Of a stretch of 64,000 nucleotides of DNA, positions 24,032 to 34,170 are shown piece by piece. Location: positions 307,490 through 371,489 of the forward strand of contig QKWP01000008.1 in the NCBI GenBank assembly GCA_003550325.1. Reading direction: 5' to 3'. The stretch's first letter is position 1. Every line of letters begins with the position of its first letter. A program made the position numbers and the translations under genes. Under the pieces are notes generated by a model. That model had not been told where the DNA came from, made no database searches, and saw only the letters and a program-made list of their open reading frames with translations. The DNA is from Gigaspora rosea (lineage: Eukaryota; Glomeromycota; Glomeromycetes; Diversisporales; Gigasporaceae).

Positions 24032-24609
24032 ATTTCACTATATAATAGGTTTTATCAATTAATTAGGTTTACAACTATAATTATCTAAAAATAGGTATCT
24101 TATAGCGAAGAATATTTTAACTAAAAATGATTAATATACTTACAAATATAGTATTATTAATTATCTCTAATGTTTGATTTTAATTTCATTTGTCCTTTGT
24201 TAATGTGCGGTTTAAAAAAAAAAACATTAACGAACGCTTTTTGTTAAAAGCTTTGCTTTTGTTATCACAATAACATGATTTATATTTTTTATATTTTTTA
24301 ATTAAACATCTAATTACCCAAAAATGAACGCACGAATGAAACCCAGGAGTCTAAATGTAGATTAATATTACTTATTACAGTGTTTTCAAAATGATCGATT
24401 ATGTTAATTAGACTTTTAACATTTCACAAGTGTTTTCTATTTATTTTTATGCATTTATTCTTGAATATGACATATTGCTTTTTTTTTCATGTCGAGTTAT
24501 TCACAGAGAATTTTGAAACCTTTTTTTTTTTTTTTTTTTTGACATCAAATATCAATCTTGAAGAAAAAGATTAAATAATCCTTATTTCATAAAGTAATTA
24601 TAATCTATT
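24032..24609. other. AT-rich 3' flank with T-runs
   Basis: A 20-base T-run lies near 24521-24540. Nothing else is recognised. Confidence 0.4.
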
Positions 24610-24864
24610 GTGGTACTTAATTTACCAAGTCATGCAAGCTTAGAAACTCTGAATGATGACAAATTGACGAAAAACTCTATAAGTCGTGTATTAAAACACG
24701 ACATATGTGAAAATACAATTTTCGATACTGCATATAGGTATGGCGACCTTATTGCACAATTTGAAGTTTACCAAGATCAGACGCGAAACGAAACCTCAAT
24801 TATAGAATCTGAATGCAAATGTAAACGCTTTAACATCCAAAATAATAAACATCTTCAGCATTAA
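24610..24864 (+). pseudogene. Orphan open frame without ATG, possibly a gene fragment
   Basis: An 84-codon open frame starting at GTG has protein-like composition (NLPSHASLETLNDDKLTKN, SECKCKRFN) unlike the low-complexity frames around it. No start ATG, intron signal or family signature was found. It could be a remnant exon or chance. No function is proposed. Confidence 0.2.
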
Positions 24865-24937
24865 ATATAAATAAAAGGCCTCAATGATAATTTATCGATT
24901 GATCAAATATATAAAATTATAAGGAAGTTTCATTATT

Positions 24938-24939
24938 TC

Positions 24940-24978
<39 letters not shown>

Positions 24979-24979
24979 N
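24938..24979. repeat. Long T homopolymer ending in an ambiguous base
   Basis: About 38 T residues are followed by one n at 24979, marking uncertain sequence. Confidence 0.8.
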
Positions 24980-25026
24980 ATCAGGGGCTTCGTCAATTTT
25001 GAAAATTTCGGCTTAGGTTTCGTCTA

Positions 25027-25230
25027 ACCACTATATCAAGTACCTAGTTAATATGCTCAAATATCTTTTTCTTGAATTGAAAAAATTTTATTGTACATTT
25101 TTTTATATACAGATTATTGTTACATTTACAACTATATCAAGCATCTAGTTAACATGCTCAAATATCCTTTTCTTGAATTGAAACAAATTTATTGTAAATT
25201 TCTTTATATACAGATTATTATTGTTTATGC
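25027..25230. repeat. Direct duplication of about 105 bp
   Basis: ACTATATCAAGTACCTAGTTAA...ATATACAGATTATTGTT is followed at once by ACTATATCAAGCATCTAGTTAA...ATATACAGATTATTATT, with about 90% agreement. Confidence 0.75.
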
Positions 25231-25376
25231 TAAGCAAAGGCTTTGAAAGGTTACTAATTTAGGCTGGGTAATGGTTTTAAAAAATAAACTTAATTTTTGT
25301 GTCTGAGTGAAAAAGAGTTGATAATGGCTTTGAAAATACTAAATGTACTCTCTTTTACTTGTTACCTAATAAAATG

Positions 25377-25385
25377 TATAAATAG
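25377..25385 (+). promoter_or_regulatory. TATA box of the small secreted precursor gene
   Basis: TATAAATAG lies about 125 bases upstream of the ATG at 25504. Confidence 0.5.
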
Positions 25386-25503
25386 CCTCGATGTTCTTGG
25401 GAATCGTTGTTTCCATTTCATACAAAATAATAAGACTTTTCCTTTTCTTTTTTTAAAAAAAACAGTACACTGTTAAAAAAACGACCTTTTTTGATTTAAA
25501 AAA

Positions 25504-25826
25504 ATGCAACCTGCGAGAGTCTTTGCAATTTTGATTTTAATTGTCCAATTGACACTTATTACTCCTTCCTGGGCACTTGTAAAACGAGGTACTAAATAAT
25601 AAAAATTTATTATTAAAATGATATTTTTTTTGAAAATGAATTAGTAAATGAAGTTTTTAATTGTTATTTTTAGTTTGGCCGCATCATCCTATTAGTGAAG
25701 TTAGAAAAAGAGGTATTAAATTAGAAATCGTATGAACTTATTAAATTAACAAATTAATAAAACCTCTCTAATAATATAAATTATTTATTAGAACGTGAGT
25801 ATTATGAAATGATACCTTTTATATAA
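25504..25826 (+). CDS. Small secreted peptide precursor with dibasic (Kex2-type) sites, three exons
   Basis: Exons are 25504-25588, 25673-25712 and 25792-25826, giving 52 codons. Exon 1 encodes a typical signal peptide (MQPARVFAILILIVQLTLIT, then PSWA) followed by LVKR. Exon 2 encodes WPHHPISEVRKR and exon 3 encodes EREYYEMIPFI and a stop. Both introns are in phase 1, start GTA, end TAG, and sit just after the dibasic KR, so each exon corresponds to one predicted cleavage product. Kex2 cleaves after KR in the Golgi; fungal pheromones and other secreted peptides are made this way. The window has no protein similarity to support a named family, and the three-exon model is inferred. A TATA box is correctly placed. 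Reading through the first donor would give a 31-residue peptide ending GTK. Confidence 0.55.
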
Positions 25827-25865
25827 AGTTTCGGTTTGTCAATAATGCATTAATTAAACAACTCT

Positions 25866-26295
25866 AATCATTTAATCGTTTAGCGTAAGTATGAAGTTTG
25901 ATTCTGTTCACTTTAACGTTTGTGTTTCAAGAGAATGTGAATTAACTGTAGTCATTTGATCGTTCAATAAATTACCAGTGTGAGTATATAATTTGATTCT
26001 GTTTACTTTAACGTCTGTGTTTCAAGAGAATGTGTGATTAACCGTAATCATTTGATCGTTCAATAAATTACCAGGGTGAGTATGAAGCTTGATTCTGTTC
26101 ACTTTAACGTTTGTGTTTCAAGAGAATGTGTGAATAACCGTAATAATTTGATCGTTCAATAAATTACCAGGGTGAGTATGAAGTTTGATTCTGTTCACTT
26201 TAATGTTTTGTTTCAAGAGAATGTGTGATTTACCATAATCATTTGATTGTTCAATAAATTTCCAGTGTGAGTATAGAATTTGATTCTGTTTATAC
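25866..26295. repeat. Minisatellite of about 96 bp, about 5 copies
   Basis: The unit contains AATCATTTGATCGTTCAATA, ATTACCAGGGTGAGTATGAAG and TTCAAGAGAATGTGTGATTA. The copies differ by a few percent; the first is shorter. Each unit contains CAG followed by GTGAGTAT, which looks like an acceptor next to a donor. The array begins about 40 bases after the peptide gene. An 80-codon minus-strand frame across it is an artefact of the repeats. Confidence 0.85.
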
Positions 26296-26299
26296 CCGT

Positions 26300-26350
26300 A
26301 TACCGGAATGTTAGGTACTGGATTGCTTAGGTTAATTTCAAAATCGAGAT
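26300..26350. repeat. Dispersed repeat end shared with 42415-42475 (inverted)
   Basis: TATACCGGAATGTTAGGTAC and TGGATTGCTTAGGTTAATTTC are matched in reverse complement near 42420 (GGAATTAACCTAAGCAATCC, GGTACCTAACCAATCCGGTA). It is probably part of an old mobile element. Confidence 0.5.
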
Positions 26351-26855
26351 GCACGTACATATATACACAATTGTCAATTGACGCGTAGAAATAATGATCG
26401 TACGTACGGTTTATAAAAGAAAAAATTCAAACAAAGTTACTTTTCCTACTAATCCCAACTCGAAAAAAGAACATACTAGTGCTTGTCAAACCCTAACCAT
26501 TAAAAGGGTTACATATAAAAATTGAATTTTGCAAGTCTACATTAACTGTACGTACGATCAAAATTTAGTATAATTTTCGTATGTCTGTCTGAATCTGCCG
26601 TACAGCGTACAGTACTAATTCACTAAATACCTATTGTCAATGTCAAAATATATAAGTTAAACAATTACCCAAATACTGTATTTCTTAACTATATTTCAAA
26701 ATATAGCACTAAATAAAGTACCCCAGCCATTTACCGCGCCAACGCTAATTGTTTGAAATGTCATTTTTGGTTCATAACAAATTATTCTTAATAATTACCG
26801 GGTATAATCGTTTTATACTATCTCCTATTATTACAAAATTATCGTCCGTCACGAG

Positions 26856-27152
26856 TATCCTATTAGTGTTACAAATTGTCAAAATTTTTTCAATCGATTA
26901 GTTGCCCAACTAGTTGACAATTAGTTGTGATTAATCGATTAATTGTTAAGTTGCAACTAATCGATTAATTGTTAAGTTACAACTAATTGATTAATCGATT
27001 AATCGATTAATTGCAACTAATTCACTCATTAAATTATTAATTTTTAAATCGATTAATAATTAATTCTTTAATCGATTAGTTGCCAATCGATTAGTTGTCA
27101 ACTAATCAGCTAATCGATTTTTCAACTTTCGATTTGTAACACTATATCCTAT
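26856..27152. mobile_element. hAT-type MITE with perfect 8-bp target duplication
   Basis: The element spans 26864-27144, begins TAGTGTTACAAAT and ends ATTTGTAACACTA, and is flanked on both sides by TATCCTAT (26856-26863 and 27145-27152). The interior is a dense run of TAATCGATTA words and can fold on itself throughout. 8-bp duplications and a TAG terminus fit hAT elements. It carries no gene. Confidence 0.85.
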
Positions 27153-27780
27153 GCATTTTTACAATCATTTTGTTCACGTGATGAGAAAATGATGCATACT
27201 TTTTTTAAATCGTTGCTATTTTCAAATTAAAGACTGTGAGATATTTATTCATGTACTGTGAATGTTAATCGTTTGCTTGGTAAGCATGAGTGTGTGTATG
27301 AATTTAACCTTTTAAAGGTATGTGTTCGTGAATATTTGATATTAGTGCAATAACTAGATCATTGATGTTGCCGCATTTGGTATATACTGTACATCTTATA
27401 ATTAGAATAAATCCAAAAAGCCGTAATCTGTATTTGGGAATCTTTAATTGTTAATAAGATTACTATTTTAGCCCTATGCGTTGACGAAGTCACGCTAGGG
27501 TATTATCGCGAGGATAACCTGGTTTGTGGCTTATATGAAATTGAGGCTTATATGAAAAAGGTAATAGCATATGATTGTATGCAATGGAGATTATAGATGC
27601 ATGTGATTTTTAGAGACGCAGAGTTTATAAAGATACATGTGGAGAAAATGGTGAATCTCAGTGCTTTCTTTCTTCGCTTGTCTTGTCACTTGTTCTCTTC
27701 GGTGCCCGATTATAATCTGGCTCCCATCCCTCCCTCCCTCTCTCGTTCATTGCACCTAGCACCTAGCGCCCTGCCTGTTG
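27153..27780. other. Intergenic region with a dispersed segment shared with 57400-57540
   Basis: 27640-27720 (CTTTCTTCGCTTGTCTTGTC, CACTTGTTCTCTTCGGTGCC) matches the reverse complement of 57440-57500 (AGAGAACAAGTGGACAAGAC). No gene is called. Confidence 0.4.
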
Positions 27781-27927
27781 TCATGTGTAACGAGTTGAAT
27801 GCGCCGCACCATAGCGTGGGCTCGAACTCGTTAATGTTATCATGTAAAACCGAGTTGAATGCGCCGCACCATAGCGTGGGCTCGAACTCGTTAAGGTTGT
27901 CATGTGTACCGAGTTGAATGCGCCGCA
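27781..27927. repeat. 60-bp minisatellite running into an assembly gap
   Basis: Two and a half units of CGAGTTGAATGCGCCGCACC...GCGTGGGCTCGAACTCGTTA with near identity. Similar units in the opposite orientation occur near 57305 and 57360. The array reaches the gap and is probably collapsed or unresolved. Confidence 0.8.
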
Positions 27928-28167
27928 NNNNNNNNNNNNNNNNNNNNNNNNNNNNNNNNNNNNNNNNNNNNNNNNNNNNNNNNNNNNNNNNNNNNNNNNN
28001 NNNNNNNNNNNNNNNNNNNNNNNNNNNNNNNNNNNNNNNNNNNNNNNNNNNNNNNNNNNNNNNNNNNNNNNNNNNNNNNNNNNNNNNNNNNNNNNNNNNN
28101 NNNNNNNNNNNNNNNNNNNNNNNNNNNNNNNNNNNNNNNNNNNNNNNNNNNNNNNNNNNNNNNNNNN
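27928..28167. other. Assembly gap (run of n)
   Basis: About 240 undetermined bases; the true length is unknown. Confidence 0.95.
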
Positions 28168-29446
28168 AGTTAATTTTTTGGTTAACATCAACCCCCTCCT
28201 CCCAATGGTCCCCGGCCCCCGGGTAAAATGAACATATGAAAAAAAATAAAAATAATGAAATGTTATCATTATTTAGAAATCAAATTCAATCGATTTATTA
28301 CTTCGTGCATGATATTACCAGTAGCTGACATATGTACGAACGTACGTACTTAGCTCTATATATCTGATATGGAAAGCAGAGCCCGTAAAAATTTGTATAT
28401 AAATTAATACAAATTAATGCAAATTTATATTAATTATGCAAATTAAACCAAATTTCTAAGAGTAAACTTCACGTGATATTTTATAAATTTGATTGGTTTC
28501 TGGTGTCGGATAGTATGCAGAAACTGTTAAGATTCCAAAATTTCCGAAAGAGAAAATGAATGAACATAAAAGACTAGAAAGGTCAAAACAAAAGTTTGGA
28601 TAAATTTTTGATGGTTTTTGAAAAATCGCAAATTAATACAAAGTTAATTTATTATTGCAAATTAATACAAATTTTTGCAATAACGCAAATAAAGATCTCG
28701 TATAACACAAAAAATTTTTACGGGTCTCTGATGGAAAGCGGAGCAGAATCACGTGATACCTGACCAATCAATTAGAATTTGATGATCTTATTACCTAAAA
28801 CCTATCTAAGGCCGTTTGAAGTTAAGCTTTCGGTTAACATCACCCATCCCATTTCTCTTTGATGTCCCCCGGTAAAAATTTAAAAAAAATAAATACTCAT
28901 AACCACGAAATAACGCGATGGGTGTGGTTTCGAATTTCGGCCTAAATTAAGATTAATTCAGGCCGAAACTCGAAATAACTCTGTGCGTTATTTCGTGATT
29001 AAAATAAAATAATTTATAAAAATAAAAAACGAATTAAAAAAAAATAAAATTTTAAAAAAAAATAATTAAATAAATAAATAATAAATAATAAAGCTAAAAT
29101 TTTAATTCCTATTTGCTGTCCTCTCATGTATGTTTATTTCAGTTTGCAATGAAACGATTCAACAAAAAACTGCTGAATAAAGAGCTTCCGAAGTGCTTTT
29201 TGTTCGATTGTGAAGAGCTAGAAAACTAGTATTAGCGAGAAGAAATATTTGAATAAATTCGGAACAAAATTTGCTTGACCAATAGGAATTTGGGAAACCC
29301 AAAATTCCAATCTGTGATCGCTGCATACATACTTTAAAATGATGCAGATCCGATCACTAGATCACGAGAATTTTGCCTGTAAAAATTGTACATACGTACG
29401 AAGCTCTTTTTATCAGATAAAATACTTTTTATAATAAATTAATTAC
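28168..29446. repeat. Dispersed repeat, inverted relative to 11669-12797
   Basis: It starts with a GGCCGTTTGAAG-family terminus cut by the gap (AGTTAATTTTTTGGTTAACA), has another terminus at 28811 (AAGGCCGTTTGAAGTTAAGC), and is reverse-complementary to the block at 11669-12797 over most of its length. Its continuation lies beyond the LTR retrotransposon at 33086-33385, so the retrotransposon inserted into this repeat. Another element is inserted at 28382-28724. Confidence 0.7.
28382..28724. mobile_element. Miniature inverted-repeat insertion within the dispersed repeat
   Basis: The insert begins CCCGTAAAAATTT and ends AAATTTTTACGGG, and is absent from the equivalent point of the inverted copy near 12560-12580. 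The flanks repeat CTGATATGGAAAGCAGA against CTGATGGAAAGCGGAG, an imperfect target duplication of about 15-17 bp. The interior repeats ATTAATACAAATT. It has no coding capacity. Confidence 0.6.
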
Positions 29447-29949
29447 TGTCACGGGCTAAAAGGTGATCTTTGGAATTAGGCGCAGTAAACCCGTGATCAA
29501 AGAAGCAATCGATCGAAGAAGCAAGAAACCTAAAGAAAGAAATCAAAAATTAATCAATTAAAAATAGTTAACGATATAAAACATAGGCATCGTTATTATA
29601 ATCATATAATACTTATCATCATAAGCCCCTTTAGTTATAGTGATTATAACGTGATTCGAGATCAATAATCCTACCGTGATCCTCCCGTGATGAAAGATCG
29701 ATTTATCTCTAAACCCTTTAATTCATTAGTCTAGTGAAAGTTATAAAAGCACTGTAGTTTCCTCTCTTGTAAACACATCCTACGGGATTAAAACATTATT
29801 TACTCACTACTTTCCTCTAATAATTCATTATTAAATCTATTAATAAATTACCAAATCACCAACGTCACGCCCCTGGTGAGTTGCCTTATTACTTAAAATT
29901 TGTCTATTTTCGCATTATCATAAAATAACCTACGATCCTGCCCGTTACA
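29447..29949 (+). repeat. 5' long terminal repeat
   Basis: It starts TGTCACGGGC and ends GCCCGTTACA, and has a TATAAAAG at 29742. About 95% identical to the LTR at 32584-33085. Confidence 0.9.
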
Positions 29950-30009
29950 TTTGGTGGTGACTGTGAGATTCTGACTTCTTAATTACAAACGTACTGTACC
30001 GACCTAAAA

Positions 30010-30890
30010 ATGAATAACGAACAATTCCAACAATTTATGGAGTTAATGACTAAATCAGTTAACGGGGACGGAACTAAGGTCCTATTGAAAGAAAATAACC
30101 TGGTAAAGGTCAAATACTTTTATGGTACTGACGACAAGGATCCTTTCGAATGGCTTGATGATTTCGAAAAAGTAGCCAAAGCCAACAATTGGACCGAAGA
30201 ACGAAGAGTGAAAATCGCATCGGGATACTTAAAAGAAATAGCTGCGGAATGGTATAAAGAAAATAAAGAAGTAATTAAATATTGGAATGTAAAAGGGGAA
30301 AACGAAGAAGAACAAAAGAAAAGTTTCTACCATTTGTTTGTAGAATAATTTGCACCTGAAGAACATCAACACCATTGGCAAATTGAGTTAAACGAGTTGC
30401 GACAAAAAGAAAACAAAAAAGTGGATACATATGCTACTAAATTTAAAAAGTTACTTAGTAGAGTTGATGTAAATAATGGGTTCTCAAGTGGATATATAGT
30501 ATGCATGTTCTTGAATGGCTTGAAAGGCAATAATGCTATTTCGTAGCCGTAGCCGCTCCAAAGAACTTAACTGAAGCCATAGCCACAACTAGAAGAGTGG
30601 AAGTGGGCAACTACTATGGCCAGCATAATGTTGAAGTGGTGAAACAAGTTAGTTTGGGGAGTGAATTAAGTGACCTTAAGAAAAGAATTGATGAAATAGC
30701 TTTAAATTATGCCACCTTAACAGGCAAAATTAAGAACAGCAAAGAGTGCCCCCAAAATAATTATTATCACGTACCCAAGAAGTTTGAATTCGAATGCCAT
30801 AAATGCAGAGAAGCAGAGCATAGAGCACGATATTGTATGTCTGAGAAAACAAGACAAAAAAGACCTAAAAAAAGGGTAAACATTGTTTAA
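30010..30890 (+). pseudogene. Retrotransposon gag with CCHC zinc knuckle, interrupted
   Basis: The first frame (30010-30348) encodes a retrotransposon-gag-like region (FYGTDDKDPFEWLDDFEK, IAAEWY). A TAA at 30346 interrupts it, but the frame continues with AxxEHQHHWQIELNELRQKE-like sequence to about 30545, then shifts; 30597-30890 encodes the C-terminal part with ECHKCREAEHRARYC, a C-x2-C-x4-H-x4-C zinc knuckle, and a basic end. Gag would form the particle and bind RNA. A stop codon and a frameshift show that this copy is dead. No pol follows. Confidence 0.75.
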
Positions 30891-30929
30891 AAAAAAAAAA
30901 AATCTCCAACATTTTGAAATTATACCTAC

Positions 30930-31556
30930 AGAGAAGTGGCCTTACTTGATAACCATAATTCGTCATTTAAGTTTGAACTGATGCTTGTTGCTTATGAACT
31001 TCTTTTTGATAAATTAGCTAAACATTCCAAAGAATATTTAATTAAGACGGAAGCTCATTGGCTTCGTTTAAATTTTACTTGTATTTATTAAAAAAATAAA
31101 AAAATTTTCTTCAAGAAAATGCACTTATTTCACTTATTCAACGAGATGATTTACAAATGGAAGAAATAAAAATTTGGAATCTTGTTATCGAATGGAGAAT
31201 TGTTCAAAATCCTGGTTTATTGTCCAATTCTCAAAAATGATCCAATAGGAAATTTTCTATCTTTAAAGACAACTTTACAAAATATTTTACTCCATATTCG
31301 TTAATTTCGGATGTCTAATAATGATATTAACAATAATGTACAACCATACCGACAAATTCTAGAGAAAGATCTTTGGGATAACATACCGATAAAACTTATG
31401 TTACCAAGTCGACAAGTAGCTTTGATAATTTTTCCACTTTGTACAATTTTAACACCAAAATTATCGACTAGAAGGACTGAGCCAACCTCTTTGATTATCA
31501 ATGAAGCACATGAAGCTGGGATTGCTTCATGGGTTGATAGAACGGATGATGCATAA
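30930..31556 (+). pseudogene. BACK-TLDc gene fragment captured in the retrotransposon
   Basis: The conceptual reading contains LIKTEAHWLRLNF, RDDLQMEEIKIWNLVIEW and VQPYRQILEKDLWDNI, which resemble the BACK region of the BTB-BACK-TLDc proteins expanded in Rhizophagus. TRRTEPTSLIINEAHEAGIA and SWVDR then resemble the start of a TLDc domain. The frames are interrupted by stops and shifts (near 31100, 31240 and 31320), so it cannot make the parent protein. Assignment to the family is from memory of its conserved words. Confidence 0.6.
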
Positions 31557-32150
31557 AAAGAAATATAAAATATATGGAATAACTCATGGAAAAGTTCAAA
31601 ACTCTGAAATCGAACAATATCTAATTGTTCTTAATTATTATTACAAAAGAAATATCAGCTGTGAAAAGTGTGAACTATGTAGGCGACCTAATACAAATCC
31701 AAAATAGTGTCAATCGTGTGATTCATCCAGAGAGTCAAGCAAATATCATCTGTCAAGTAAAAAACCTGAAATTGATAAATGTATTACAAATCTTCAACTT
31801 AAAGCTACAGCATATGAAAAAGTAATTGAATGGATTCCATATAAACAATTATCTAATATTAAAGAAATTGATAAAAGAGAATTTGGCACAGTATATTTAG
31901 CAATTTGGTTAGACGATAAATGATCAATCGAGAAAATTGATAGAAACCATCAGCAATTTTTTTTAAAAAGAATTTGAACCCATATGAACTGTAGATTAGA
32001 GGGCATTGAACATGAAAAAGATGATTAACTCAAAATGAAAAAGATGAATATATGATGGTATTTCAAGATGCCAATAGAGGAAACCTTAACGAATTTTTAG
32101 TTCAAATTTCAGTGAACACAGATGGTAAAAAAAGGGGTACTCAGCAAATA
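31553..32150 (+). pseudogene. Kinase N-terminal fragment captured in the retrotransposon
   Basis: KIYGITHGK and a cysteine-rich stretch (CEKCELCRR...CQSCD) are followed by IEWIPYKQLSNIKEI and FGTVYLAIW, the usual lead-in and glycine-loop region of Glomeromycotina kinases (compare WIPYDDFENIKEIGKGG at about 58970 in this window). The loop glycines are partly lost (DKREFGTV), and several stops follow after 31920. It is non-functional. Confidence 0.6.
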
Positions 32151-32356
32151 AGTTGCGTCTATAGCCTGGTACTGGCGGGGCTAAATGCTAAATAGGTACT
32201 GCGCAAAAATAGAATTTTTTTTTATACTTCCAAGGTTAAGGTGCTCTGCCTGTAAGTCGTCAAATGCGCAAAAAGAAGGGTGCCAACCCGTAAGTCGCGT
32301 CTATAGCCTGGTACTGGCGGGGCTGAATACTAAATAGGTACTGCGCAGAAATGGAC
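32150..32356. repeat. Direct repeat of about 65 bp, two copies
   Basis: GCGTCTATAGCCTGGTACTG and GCGGGGCTAAATGCTAAATA near 32155 recur near 32296 with few changes. It lies inside the retrotransposon, before the 3' LTR. Confidence 0.75.
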
Positions 32357-32583
32357 CTTGATCGTATATAATGATGAAATTAGTTTCGAAGTTCAAGGGA
32401 TTAATCACGAGAAGCTATACCTCGGCGTGGTTCAGTGATATGAGTGAAGGTAATAGACACCGTTCACCTTTCATTGAATGTACCAAGTGGGTAAAAGAAT
32501 TTCTGTACGCCAGTCAATATAAATAATAATTCACTAATGCTTGAAAGTTTATGCGTGGAACGCATAAAATAAGCGTGGGCGAA

Positions 32584-33085
32584 TGTCACGGGCTAAAAGG
32601 TGATCTTCAGAATTAGGCGCAGTAAACCTGTGATCAAAGAAGCAATCGATAGAAAAAGCAAGAAACCTAAAGAAAGAATCAAAAATTAATTAATTAAAAA
32701 TAGTTAACGATATAAAACATAGCCATCGTTATTATAATCATATAATACTTATCATCATAAGCCCCTTTAGTTATAGTGATTATAACGTGATTCGGGATCA
32801 ATAATCCTACTGTAATCCTCCCGTGATGAAAGATCAATTTATCTCTAAACCCCTTTAATTCATTATCTAGTGAAAGTTATAAAAGCACTGTAGTTTCCTT
32901 TCTTGTAAACACATCCTACAGGATTAAAACATTATTTACTCACTACTTTCCTCTAATAATTCATTATTAAATCTATTAATAAATTACCAAATCACCAACG
33001 TCACGCCTCTGGTGAGTTGCCTTATTACCTAAAATTTGGCTATTTTCATATCATCATAAAATAACCTACGATCCTGCCCATTATA
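32584..33085 (+). repeat. 3' long terminal repeat
   Basis: It starts TGTCACGGGC and ends GCCCATTATA; the end is altered from GCCCGTTACA. Differences from the 5' LTR are scattered point changes and small indels. Confidence 0.9.
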
Positions 33086-33144
33086 TTACATACCGATATT
33101 TATTTATTTTTGATACTTTCTTTTATAAGAGGAATGTAATGTTA

Positions 33145-33385
33145 AGGCCGTTTGAAGTTAATTTTTCGGTTAACATCACCCTTAGCTGAAGTCTCCCCCC
33201 TCCGCCGAAAAATGAACAGCCATCAAAACGCTGAATGACTCTCACGAGTTACCTGATTTACATCAACCAATAAAATTGCTTCATTTTTATATGTTCGTTT
33301 CATATGTTTGTTTCATTTTACCCCCTTCCCCTCCCGTGAGTCCTGGAAAAGTAATGTTAACCAAAGAATCAACTTCGAACAGCCT
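33145..33385. mobile_element. MITE of the GGCCGTTTGAAG family
   Basis: It begins AGGCCGTTTGAAGTTAATTT and ends with the eroded inverse AACTTCGAACAGCCT. The interior contains a pyrimidine-rich CCCCCTTCCCCTCCCG tract and matches the inverse of 11494-11668. Confidence 0.7.
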
Positions 33386-33858
33386 AAATAGTAAAAGAGA
33401 AAAGTGAAGGAGTGGAGCACTATTCCCATCATGTATCTTCGTCTGTTATCTCTAATAAAGAGAGTGTTTAATATGAAATCTGAGCGATAATAATAACATG
33501 ATCATCATAAATTCGATCTACGAATTAATAAAATTGATTATGGTGGTGAATCAAGAATACGGAAACAACCAGTTATTCTTATTCATAACCTCAGTTGTCA
33601 TCTATTTACGTTTTTTAAAAATCACATTGTGCGAACTTTATATTTCCTATGAAAACTCGATACACGGAAATGCATGCATAAATGCGAAATTGTATGCGGG
33701 TAAGCACGGGTTTCAAAATCAATGCATGAAAACTGCACAGAAACTGATCATCCAAAAAATTTAATACACGTTATCATACGAAAAATTGAAATTCGTGCAC
33801 TATCGTGCATAATATTATATCCATATATTGATGTGTATTAATCTTTATGATCACATGA
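33386..33858. other. Intergenic stretch, nothing recognised
   Basis: An 88-codon frame at 33498-33764 has no domain signature and overlaps sequence resembling the GTGCA-rich repeat further right. Confidence 0.4.
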
Positions 33859-34170
33859 CTTCCATGCATTAACGTGCACAATCGTTAAGATTCTTAACGA
33901 TCATAATTTTCGTCACTGCCGTGCACAATTGTTAAGATTCTTAATGATTATAATTTTCGTGCACTGACATGCACAATCGTTAAGATTCTTAACGATCATA
34001 ATTTCAGTGCACTAATGTCACAGCAATCACAATCGTTAAGATTCCTTAACGATCACAATTTTGTACACTGAAGTGCACAATCATAAGATTCTTAATGATC
34101 ATAAGTTTCATGTGCTGATGTGCACAATCGTTAAGATTCTTAATGATCATTCTTAACGATCATATCATTA
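33859..34170. repeat. Tandem repeat of about 50-60 bp: GTGCACAATCGTTAAGATTC...
   Basis: Units of GTGCACAATCGTTAAGATTC, TTAACGATCATAATTTTCGT and GCACTGA repeat about six times with drift. The core AATCGTTAAGATTCTTAACGAT is near-palindromic and is shared with the 24-bp array that follows. Confidence 0.8.

Larger units (their letters stand above)
29447..33085 (+). mobile_element. Gag-only LTR retrotransposon carrying host gene fragments
   Basis: Two LTRs of about 502 bp in direct orientation are flanked by TTAC on both sides (29443-29446 and 33086-33089). The internal 2.6 kb holds a damaged gag (30010-30890) but no protease, reverse transcriptase, RNase H or integrase. The rest is filled by fragments similar to resident gene families: BACK-TLDc (about 30930-31556) and a kinase N-terminal region (about 31553-32150). 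A duplicated 65-bp motif lies before the 3' LTR. It is non-autonomous and probably depends on a related complete element elsewhere. Confidence 0.88.
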
